Assembly (NCBI GenBank): GCA_905193155.1
Contig: CAJJNQ010000039.1
Span: 1 to 22,735 of the forward strand
Source: an uncultured Christensenella sp.
GTDB lineage: Bacteria; Bacillota; Clostridia; Christensenellales; UBA1750
DNA: 22,735 bases
Reading direction: 5' to 3'
Shown: positions 1-6,916 of the stretch, in pieces
How the letters are laid out: each line of letters begins with the position of its first letter
How positions within the stretch are numbered: position 1 is the stretch's first letter
Translations under genes and position numbers: made by a program
Notes under the pieces: model-generated
What the model saw: the letters and a program-made list of their open reading frames with translations, nothing else
What the model was told of the DNA's origin: nothing
Database searches by the model: none

Positions 1-64
1 TATAATATTAATATAAGTTTTATAGCTTGTATTTTGTTATATTTCTATATCAATAAAATTTATG

Positions 65-93
65 TTGACATTTTATTGTAAAAGTGCTTAACT
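65..93 (+). promoter_or_regulatory. Candidate SigA promoter for importer 1 operon
   Basis: A perfect TTGACA (65-70) is followed after 17 nt by TTAACT (88-93), which matches 4 of 6 positions of the -10 consensus. It lies in a very AT-rich leader (1-174) upstream of the first permease gene and would leave a 5' untranslated region of about 75 nt. Apart from this the leader shows nothing I can name. The weak -10 suggests the promoter may need an activator. Confidence 0.5.
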
Positions 94-174
94 TGAAGTA
101 AACAAAGATTGTGCTTTTGAGAAGCGCTGCGACAAATTTCATAACCCAGAATCGTCTGAAACGGAGGAATCGCC

Positions 175-1671
175 ATGAGTTCAGTGCAAACCCCAACGAA
201 GGTCTCCAACCGTGCTTCCTTTCTGGATAAACCGGTAGCCGGAAGAACAGCGGGCATCGTGGTGCTCTTTGCGCTTTCGCTGCTGCTGTTGCTGCTCAGC
301 TTGCCGTTTTTCCCTTGGATCATCCTTTCCGCGCCGGGCGCACTATTTCGCAGCATCGGCGTGACGGATTACTCCAAGATCTACGGTGGCTATACGCTGT
401 ATAACTTTCTTTCGTTCGTCCGAGAGAGCGGTCGCGGTACATTGGGTTTCCCTTCGATGCTGCTATTGATTTCCGCTGTGGCAGGCGCGCTCTTTCACAT
501 TGCCTTCCTAATTCGCGTTTTCATCCGTCCCATTGAGGAGAAGGGACACCTGAAGTTGTACTCCAACTGTCAGGTGTCAATGTTATTCTCTTTTTTCAAT
601 TCCTTGGCGACCATTGGCTTTGTGATGTATGCCAACACAGACGCAGGGGTTCGCGGATACGCCTGCTCTCCGATCGTTTATATCGTACTTCTTCTCTCCG
701 CCGCCGCTTATTTCCTGAGCAAAACGCTGGAGCGTCGTGAGCGAGTTCTCTATCGTGAGCACGGCTTTTGCAAGGAGTTCAAGAAGAACTGGCTTCTTTT
801 CCTCTTTCTGATCCCCTGCTTTGTTTATTTTATCATCAACAACTATCTCCCCATGACAGGCGTATACTTCGCTTTCACACAGTTCAATTTCCGTGACGGG
901 CTCTTCGCCTCCCCATTCATCGGATTCAAAAACTTCGAGTTCCTGGCAAAATCCAACCTGGGCAAGCTGACTTTCAATACGGTCGCCTACAATGTCGCCT
1001 TCATCAGTATCGGCAACATCCTGCAAATCTTCTTCGCCATATTGGTCTCGCATGTCGCGTCCAAGTGGTTCAAGAAGACCTCTCAAACGCTGATCTTCAT
1101 GCCGTATTTTGTTTCCTTCGTCATCCTGAAGGTCATTGTCTACAACGTATTCGAATATGAGTACGGCCTGATCAACTCCATGCTGGTCAACGCCGGGCTG
1201 AACCGCATCGACTTTTACAACTCGCCCAAATACTGGCCGGGCTTCATCCTTGCTTTCTATCTCTGGAAAAATCTTGGCTACGGCATGGTGGTTTATCTGG
1301 CGACCATCATGGGCATTTCGGACGAATATTACGATGCGGCGAAGGTGGACGGAGCGAACATCTTCCAGCAGATCTGGTACATCACCGTGCCGCTGCTCAA
1401 GCCCACCTTCATCATCCTGCTGCTCTATGCGCTGGGCGGCATCATGAAGGGGCAGTTCGAGTTGTTCTATCAGACCGTAGGTAACAACGGCGTGCTTTAT
1501 GACGTGACGGATATTCTGGACACTTACGTCTACCGCGTGACCACCACGCAGCCGCTGAGCATGGGGCTTTCTGCCGCTGCCGGTCTTTACCAGTCTGTTT
1601 TCGGTCTGTTGATCGTGATTCTGACCAACTGGTTTATCAAACGCAGCAATGCGGAATATGCACTGTTCTAG
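175..1671 (+). CDS. Sugar ABC transporter permease, LplB type, with extra N-terminal membrane module
   Basis: This is one of two membrane subunits of a binding-protein-dependent carbohydrate importer. The conserved part is the C-terminal ~300 residues. It carries the EAA loop at about 383-410 (DEYYDAAKVDGAN), which docks the ATPase, and the LplB-type stretch DVTDILDTYVYR near 443-454. At 498 residues it is far longer than the usual ~300. The first ~195 residues add about four hydrophobic segments (roughly 25-50, 93-117, 135-152 and 166-182) and a charged linker (183-205). A GGAGG lies 7 nt before the ATG. The partner permease follows 20 nt downstream, then the binding protein and a GH5 enzyme, so import of a glycoside or oligosaccharide is likely. 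The substrate cannot be read from the sequence. Confidence 0.9.
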   Translation: MSSVQTPTKVSNRASFLDKPVAGRTAGIVVLFALSLLLLLLSLPFFPWIILSAPGALFRSIGVTDYSKIYGGYTLYNFLSFVRESGRGTLGFPSMLLLISAVAGALFHIAFLIRVFIRPIEEKGHLKLYSNCQVSMLFSFFNSLATIGFVMYANTDAGVRGYACSPIVYIVLLLSAAAYFLSKTLERRERVLYREHGFCKEFKKNWLLFLFLIPCFVYFIINNYLPMTGVYFAFTQFNFRDGLFASPFIGFKNFEFLAKSNLGKLTFNTVAYNVAFISIGNILQIFFAILVSHVASKWFKKTSQTLIFMPYFVSFVILKVIVYNVFEYEYGLINSMLVNAGLNRIDFYNSPKYWPGFILAFYLWKNLGYGMVVYLATIMGISDEYYDAAKVDGANIFQQIWYITVPLLKPTFIILLLYALGGIMKGQFELFYQTVGNNGVLYDVTDILDTYVYRVTTTQPLSMGLSAAAGLYQSVFGLLIVILTNWFIKRSNAEYALF

Positions 1672-1691
1672 GCGCAGAAGGAGGCAGAAAC

Positions 1692-2600
1692 ATGGCTGAC
1701 AAAAAACACAACCGCATCCGCAAAGACAGCGTGATGATTGCATTTGATGTGATCAAATATATTCTGCTGACCATCACTTCCCTTCTGTGCGTGCTCCCCT
1801 TCGTCTTGATCGTTTCGGGCTCCATCACCAGCAACGAGACGATCCTTCGCGAAGGATACAGTATCCTGCCGCGGGATATCAGCTTTGACGCCTATTCCAT
1901 GATCTTCAAAGCGCCCAAGGACATCCTGCAGGCCTATAAAATTACGATCTACTACACGGCCGTCGGAACGCTGACGGGGCTTGCCGTAATCGTGCTGACC
2001 GCTTATGTCATCTCCCGTAAGGAATTCAAATACCGCAACGTCGTCTCTTTCCTGATCTATTTTACCTCGATCTTCGGCGGCGGACTGGTCGCATGGTATT
2101 TGATGTATACAAATATTCTCGGACTAAAGGGCACAACGTTTGCCATCTGGTTTCCGGCGATCATGAGTCCGTTTCTGGTCATTTTGATGCGCACGTTCAT
2201 CACCGGCTCCGTTCCCGATGCAATTGTGGAATCCGCTAAGATCGACGGCGCAGGGCACGGCACGATTCTCACGCGCATCGTGCTTCCCGTGTTGGGGCCT
2301 GGGCTTGCGACGGTCGGCCTTTTCCTGGCTCTGGGATACTGGAACGACTGGTATCGCTCCTCCATGTTCTCCACGGATTCATCCACATGGGAACTGCAAT
2401 TCTACCTCTACAATATGCTCAACGCCTCCCAGGCACTCAAAGCAATGAGCCAGGCGTCCTCTGTCCCCATAGACAGCATGCCGGGCCAGACGATGAAGCT
2501 GGCCATGGCGGTGGTCGCCACAGGACCGGTGCTGATCTTCTATCCCTTCGTACAGCGCTACTTCGTCACCGGTATCACCATCGGCGCGGTCAAGGGATAA
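1692..2600 (+). CDS. Carbohydrate ABC transporter permease, YtcP/LplC type
   Basis: This is the second membrane subunit of importer 1. It has 302 residues, normal for the family, with about six hydrophobic segments starting at 22-42. The EAA loop is at about 175-204 (PDAIVESAKIDGAG), and the C-terminus FVTGITIGAVKG is typical of YtcP/LplC permeases. AAGGAGG lies about 9 nt upstream of the ATG, and only 20 nt separate it from the preceding permease, so the two should be co-translated. Both permeases would need an ATPase subunit that is not encoded here. Confidence 0.92.
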   Translation: MADKKHNRIRKDSVMIAFDVIKYILLTITSLLCVLPFVLIVSGSITSNETILREGYSILPRDISFDAYSMIFKAPKDILQAYKITIYYTAVGTLTGLAVIVLTAYVISRKEFKYRNVVSFLIYFTSIFGGGLVAWYLMYTNILGLKGTTFAIWFPAIMSPFLVILMRTFITGSVPDAIVESAKIDGAGHGTILTRIVLPVLGPGLATVGLFLALGYWNDWYRSSMFSTDSSTWELQFYLYNMLNASQALKAMSQASSVPIDSMPGQTMKLAMAVVATGPVLIFYPFVQRYFVTGITIGAVKG

Positions 2601-2656
2601 ACCCCAAGCCGAATCCAGGCGTCCGCTGACGCTGAAATAAAAAGGAGGGTATCATC

Positions 2657-4267
2657 GTGAAGAAACTCATCTCTCTGCTGCTCGTTGCGCTCATGGTACT
2701 GTCGCTGACAGCCTGCGCCAGCAAGCCCGTTGAAGTCAAGCCCGAAGAACAGCCCTCTGCGACCGATTCTCCGGCCGCGTCCCCCTCCGAGTCTGAGGAA
2801 GCTGCACCCGAAGAATCCGCAGCCCCCGCAGTGGATCTTACCGAGCCTGTGCAGCTGGTGTTCTACCTGATGGGCGATCCGCCGCAGGATAAAGACCTCA
2901 TTCAGGACGCGGTCAACGAAGTACTGAAGGAAAAATACAACACAACGCTGGATTTCCAGTTCTCTACCTGGACGGATTTCCAGCAGAAATATGCCAACGA
3001 GCTGACCAGCGGCAATTCCGACATGGTCTATATCGCCAGCTGGCTGAGTTATCAGACATTGGCGCATTCCGGCGCATTCCTCGAACTGGACGATCTGCTG
3101 AACAACTATGCGCCTCAACTGCGTGCCCGCGCCGGTGAGGACATGCTGAATATGTGCCGCGTTGGCGGCGAGGTTTACGCCGTGCCTGCGCTCTGGCCCG
3201 AATATGTTCCCACCGGTGTTTCCTACCGCGAAGATCTGCGTGCCAAGTTTGATCTCCCCGTTCCGGATTCTCTGGAAAATCTGGAAGCCTATTTCCAGGG
3301 CATCAAGGACAATATGCCGGAGCAGCCCGTGCTGCGCGTCACCGCGGAAGAATCGACCGGGCTGGATACCGCCTTTGACGCCTTCAGCGTATTCGGTTTC
3401 AAATATCCCAGCGTCGTGTCGATCTACGGACTGAAGTCCTATACGGACGATCCTGATCATCTCGTGGAATACTGGAAGACTCAGGATTTCATCGACGACT
3501 GCAAGCTGATGAAGAAGTGGGCGGATGCGGGCTACTGGTCCAAGTCTGCGCTTTCCGATAGCAATGACCCCGATTCTTACAAAAACGGCTTGACCACCGC
3601 CATCGTGTCCGGTCAGAATCCCAACAAACACATCACCAACATGAATGACTTCGCCGCCGGGCATCCCGATTGGGAAACCAAATACGTCACCTACGGCGAA
3701 AAGACCGGCGCGATGTGGCCCGGCCACGCGACCCAGAACGGCACCGCCATCGTCCGCGGTACCAAGTATCCCGAGCGCTGCATGCTGGTTCTTCAGGAGC
3801 TGATGATGAACGAAGATCTGAACCATCTGGTGCAGTGCGGCCGCAAGGATGTGGATTATAAGCTGGATGAAAACGGTCTCTATGTCAACCTCAATGAAAA
3901 CTTCAAGTATGAAGCTATGAACTCCTGGAATCTCCGCGTAAATGAATACAAGCTGCCTCAGGGCACTGACCTGATCCTCAATGAGATGTTCGACCGCTAT
4001 GAAGAGATCGGCGCCAAGCTGAAATACCCCAACGTCAACATCGGCGGCGGCTTCTCGGAGGACTATACGGAATATCAGGCAGAGCGCACGGCGGTTTCCA
4101 ACGTGATGCGCCAGTACCTCGCGCCGCTGGAGGCGGGTTTTGTGGACGACGTGGAAGCGGCTGTGGCTGAGTTCCTGCAAAAAGTCGATGAAGCTGGCCT
4201 GGAAAAGTGCCGCGAGGCCTATACCGCCCAGTGGAAAGCCTACTGTGCCGAATACAACTACGACTAA
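2657..4267 (+). CDS. Extracellular solute-binding lipoprotein of importer 1
   Basis: This is the substrate-capturing subunit of importer 1, anchored to the outer face of the membrane. It starts at a GTG preceded by AAAGGAGGG. The N-terminus is a lipoprotein signal (MKKLISLLL..., lipobox LTAC with lipidated Cys20). A Pro/Glu/Ser/Ala-rich tether (about 21-65) follows, then a ~470-residue mature domain of the large LplA-like (family 1) sugar-binding class. The 536-residue length is usual for that class. It lies 56 nt after the permease gene. The many aromatic residues, such as the WTDF and WLSY regions, fit sugar stacking. The ligand is unknown; the downstream GH5 gene suggests a beta-linked oligosaccharide. 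Confidence 0.9.
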   Translation: MKKLISLLLVALMVLSLTACASKPVEVKPEEQPSATDSPAASPSESEEAAPEESAAPAVDLTEPVQLVFYLMGDPPQDKDLIQDAVNEVLKEKYNTTLDFQFSTWTDFQQKYANELTSGNSDMVYIASWLSYQTLAHSGAFLELDDLLNNYAPQLRARAGEDMLNMCRVGGEVYAVPALWPEYVPTGVSYREDLRAKFDLPVPDSLENLEAYFQGIKDNMPEQPVLRVTAEESTGLDTAFDAFSVFGFKYPSVVSIYGLKSYTDDPDHLVEYWKTQDFIDDCKLMKKWADAGYWSKSALSDSNDPDSYKNGLTTAIVSGQNPNKHITNMNDFAAGHPDWETKYVTYGEKTGAMWPGHATQNGTAIVRGTKYPERCMLVLQELMMNEDLNHLVQCGRKDVDYKLDENGLYVNLNENFKYEAMNSWNLRVNEYKLPQGTDLILNEMFDRYEEIGAKLKYPNVNIGGGFSEDYTEYQAERTAVSNVMRQYLAPLEAGFVDDVEAAVAEFLQKVDEAGLEKCREAYTAQWKAYCAEYNYD

Positions 4268-4286
4268 TCCTTGACAACGTCATTCC

Positions 4287-4321
4287 GGCCGCCGGAAGCC
4301 GCTTCCGGCGGCCCCCTTTTT
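4287..4321 (+). terminator. Intra-operon hairpin (attenuator or partial terminator)
   Basis: A perfect 12-bp GC-rich stem (4287-4298 with 4302-4313) with a CCG loop is followed by CCC and five T's (4317-4321). It sits between the binding-protein stop codon and the GH5 start. The CCC between stem and T-run may weaken termination. The usual role for this position is to make the binding protein more abundant than downstream products, or to protect the upstream mRNA 3' end. Confidence 0.65.
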
Positions 4322-4339
4322 ATCGGGAGGGCACTGCAA

Positions 4340-5962
4340 ATGATCAAAGCCATGAAGCGAAACAAAGTCTATGGTTTTCTGGATGTTCAAGACGGAAAGC
4401 TGGTCAACGGCCGCGGAGAGCCCATTTTGCTGACCGGATGGGGGCTTGGCAACTGGCTGCTGCCGGAAGGATATATGTGGCTGACCGGAGGGCCGCGCAT
4501 GGATCGCCCGCGCACCATTGAGCGCATTGTAGCCGAAGTCGCAGGCGAGGACTATGCCGCGCATTTCTGGCACGAATTCCGCAGCCGCTATGTGCGCAAG
4601 GAGGACATCGCCCGCATGGCGGAGCTTGGGTACAACTCGGTGCGCATCCCGATCAACGCGCGGCTGTTCCTGGAGGAAAAGCCGGGGCTGCACTGGGTGG
4701 ACGAAGGCTTTGAGCTTTTGGATCACTGCCTTGCCTGGTGTGAAACCTATGGCCTTTATGCCTTTATCGATCTGCACGGCGCGCCGGGCGGACAGACGGG
4801 CAGCAACATTGACGACAGTACAGACGATTTTCCGAGGTTATTCACCGACGAGGACTGCTTCCGCAAGGGCATTGCGCTGTGGAAAAAGCTGGCAGAGCGC
4901 TATGCCGACCGCTGGGTGGTCGGCGGCTACGATCTGCTCAACGAGCCGCTGCGCCCGGCCATGCGCGAAGGGCAGGAGGACACTGCCTATCTGCTGCCCG
5001 AATTGCGCCGGTTCTACCGCGAGGCAATCCACGAGATCCGCAAGGTTGATCAGAAGCACCTCTTCTCCATTGAGGGACACCACTGGTCCTCCAGCCCGGA
5101 AATCTTTGATGAAAAGTTTGATGAGAAGATGCTGATCCATTTCCATCGCTACGCCTGTTTGCCGGACATCGACTGCTATAAACCTTTTCTGAAGGCTGCA
5201 AAGGAGCTGAATATGCCGCTCTGGTTGGGTGAAACGGGTGAGAATGTGTCGGAATGGTTCACCGCGATGTATCCTCTGGCAGCGGAATTGGGCATCGGCT
5301 ACAACATCTGGCCATGGAAGAAAATGCGCACGCAGAACTCCCCCTGTTCCATCCGCAAGCCGGAAGGCTGGGATGCCATTCTGGACTATTCGCGCGGCGG
5401 AAAACTCCCCGATCGCACCGAGGCGCAGAAGGCGCTGGACGAATATCTGGACAATATGCTGTTGGAAAACTGCGACGAAAACGTTCAGCTGCACGACGCC
5501 ATCTTCCGCCGTCCCGGCGCTGTGATGCGCGCAACCGATTTTGATGAGTTGGGCGGCGCAGGCGTCTCCTATCTTTGCAGGCGTAAGGTAGAAAATCCCT
5601 TCTCTTACCGTACAGACAGCGGCATGGAGATCGTTGAAGCCGACCCGAACGCGCAAAAGGAATTCGGTTTCGACTGCCTGTGGCGGCGCTTTACGCTCGG
5701 ATTGGAGGCCGGGGAATTTGCCTGCTACACGCTTTTCGACATTCCTGCCGGCGCAGCAATCGCTGTGACGCTCACCTGCCGCCGCACTGCTCGCCTGCGC
5801 ATCGAACAGGACGAAACCGAACTGGGCGAATGGGGGCTCTCGGGAGAAAATGTTTCGGTCACTCTGCCCAACGTCCCTCTTCGTGTTTCCGACCGTTCCG
5901 TCCTCCGCATTCGGGTGGACTCCGGCCGCGTGGAGCTGGAAAAGATTACAACTTTCCGCTGA
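4340..5962 (+). CDS. Cytoplasmic glycoside hydrolase family 5 enzyme
   Basis: This is a retaining beta-glycanase or beta-glycosidase of the GH5 (clan A) type. In the 540-residue product the TIM-barrel domain fills about 1-375. Visible landmarks are GWGLGNWL (33-40), the NSVRIP strand with Arg102, DLHGAPG (144-150), the acid/base glutamate in LLNEPL (Glu202), HFHRY (267-271) and the nucleophile in LGETGE (Glu298). A C-terminal region (about 405-540) looks beta-rich and may be a carbohydrate-binding or accessory sandwich domain. I chose the ATG at 4340 because GGGAGGG lies 8 nt upstream; an in-frame ATG at 4271 lies before the hairpin and has no ribosome site. There is no signal peptide, so the enzyme should act on sugars brought in by importer 1. 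Cellobiose-, gentiobiose- or mannoside-type substrates are possible but not decided. Confidence 0.88.
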   Translation: MIKAMKRNKVYGFLDVQDGKLVNGRGEPILLTGWGLGNWLLPEGYMWLTGGPRMDRPRTIERIVAEVAGEDYAAHFWHEFRSRYVRKEDIARMAELGYNSVRIPINARLFLEEKPGLHWVDEGFELLDHCLAWCETYGLYAFIDLHGAPGGQTGSNIDDSTDDFPRLFTDEDCFRKGIALWKKLAERYADRWVVGGYDLLNEPLRPAMREGQEDTAYLLPELRRFYREAIHEIRKVDQKHLFSIEGHHWSSSPEIFDEKFDEKMLIHFHRYACLPDIDCYKPFLKAAKELNMPLWLGETGENVSEWFTAMYPLAAELGIGYNIWPWKKMRTQNSPCSIRKPEGWDAILDYSRGGKLPDRTEAQKALDEYLDNMLLENCDENVQLHDAIFRRPGAVMRATDFDELGGAGVSYLCRRKVENPFSYRTDSGMEIVEADPNAQKEFGFDCLWRRFTLGLEAGEFACYTLFDIPAGAAIAVTLTCRRTARLRIEQDETELGEWGLSGENVSVTLPNVPLRVSDRSVLRIRVDSGRVELEKITTFR

Positions 5963-5974
5963 CTCTTGTACCGC

Positions 5975-6027
5975 AAAAGGCCCTCCCGGCAGAATTGTGC
6001 TTCTGCTGGGAGGGTCCTCTGTTTTTT
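5975..6027. terminator. Bidirectional terminator between GH5 and the activase
   Basis: The stem pairs 5979-5994 with 6001-6017, with G-U wobbles and a 6-nt loop (5995-6000). On the plus strand it is followed by TTTTTT (6022-6027). On the minus strand it is followed by four T's (AAAA at 5975-5978). It separates two convergent operons, and the T-run overlaps the stop codon of the minus-strand gene. Confidence 0.85.
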
Positions 6028-6916
6028 ATAACCACTGAACGGGCACTTGGACACTGCCCTGTAAAACGCTCAGGAGGAAGGCTTTTTCTTCTGCCGTCAA
6101 AAGCCGGTATTCCGGCGCATCGACGCCCAGCGCGACGGATTTGCTCATTCCCAAAGGATGATACGGCACAAGGTCGATCCCTTCGAGATGCTTGAGGGGT
6201 TGAGCGATTTTTCCGACCGCACGCAGGTGTTCCTCCGTGGCGTTAACTTCCGGAATGATGGGGCAGCGAATGCGGATCTTTGCGCCCCTTTCATCGGTCT
6301 TGCGAAGGCTTTGCAGAATGGGCGCAAGCTCCACGCCGGTCAGCGCGCGGTGTTTTTCCGCATCCGTGTGTTTGATATCCCACAGGAATAAATCCACCAA
6401 AGGTGCAAGCTCCGCTGCGTGCCCGCCCCATCCGCTGGTATCCAGACAGATATGCACACCTCCATCCCGCAGCAGGTGGAGGCACTGCTTCACAAAATCA
6501 AACTGCATCAGCGGCTCCCCGCCCGAAAAAGTCACTCCCCCGCCGCTCTGCTCATAAAAGGGACGGTCGCGGCACACCAGATCGAGCAGTTCTTCCGGCG
6601 TGCAGGTTTCTCCGCGCAGTTCCAACGCCCCGGTCGGGCATTCCCGCGCGCAGTTTCCGCAGGCAGCGCATTTTTCGCGCCGCATCAAATGCTGTGATCC
6701 TATAAATTCATGAACACCCTTCGTGCAAGCCGCTGCACAAGCGCCGCAAAGGACACACTCCTTCGCATAGTAAAGCAGACTCGGTGCAGGCAGCCAGGTT
6801 TCGCGGTTATGGCACCAGGGGCAGCGAAGCGGGCAGCCCTTGAGGAACACCGTCGTGCGCAGACCCGGCCCATCCTGCGTTGAAAAACGCTGGATGTTGG
6901 AAACATAGCCGTTCAT
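6026..6916 (-). CDS. Glycyl-radical enzyme activase (radical SAM, PflA family)
   Basis: This enzyme cleaves S-adenosylmethionine reductively and abstracts hydrogen from a glycine in its partner, giving the glycyl radical. The N-terminus carries the radical SAM cluster motif CxxxCxxC (Cys28, Cys32, Cys35). An inserted ferredoxin-like domain with two 4Fe-4S motifs follows (Cys54/57/60/64 and Cys83/86/89/93). Next come GGGVTFSGGEP (126-135), the SAM-binding GGE signature, and LDTSG (158-162). At 296 residues with the two-cluster insert it resembles activases of the glycerol/choline/hydroxyproline-type enzymes more than the short PflA. Its ATG overlaps the stop of the upstream enzyme gene by 4 nt, so the pair is translationally coupled and that enzyme is its obvious target. 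Confidence 0.93.
   Translation of the reverse strand: MNGYVSNIQRFSTQDGPGLRTTVFLKGCPLRCPWCHNRETWLPAPSLLYYAKECVLCGACAAACTKGVHEFIGSQHLMRREKCAACGNCARECPTGALELRGETCTPEELLDLVCRDRPFYEQSGGGVTFSGGEPLMQFDFVKQCLHLLRDGGVHICLDTSGWGGHAAELAPLVDLFLWDIKHTDAEKHRALTGVELAPILQSLRKTDERGAKIRIRCPIIPEVNATEEHLRAVGKIAQPLKHLEGIDLVPYHPLGMSKSVALGVDAPEYRLLTAEEKAFLLSVLQGSVQVPVQWL

Noticed and set aside
583..1743. Minus-strand frame opposite the first permease
   Set aside because: The plus-strand permease has an EAA loop and a good ribosome site. The opposite frame is acidic/Gln-rich without any known motif.
2558..4180. Long open frame antisense to the importer 1 binding protein
   Set aside because: It is a mirror frame of a well-supported gene in GC-biased DNA. 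It has no ribosome site or recognisable domain, and its His/Gln/Arg/Val-rich composition is typical of antisense translation.
4271..4339. Upstream ATG for the GH5 gene
   Set aside because: The added 23 codons cover the hairpin and have no ribosome site, whereas the ATG at 4340 has GGGAGGG at good spacing.
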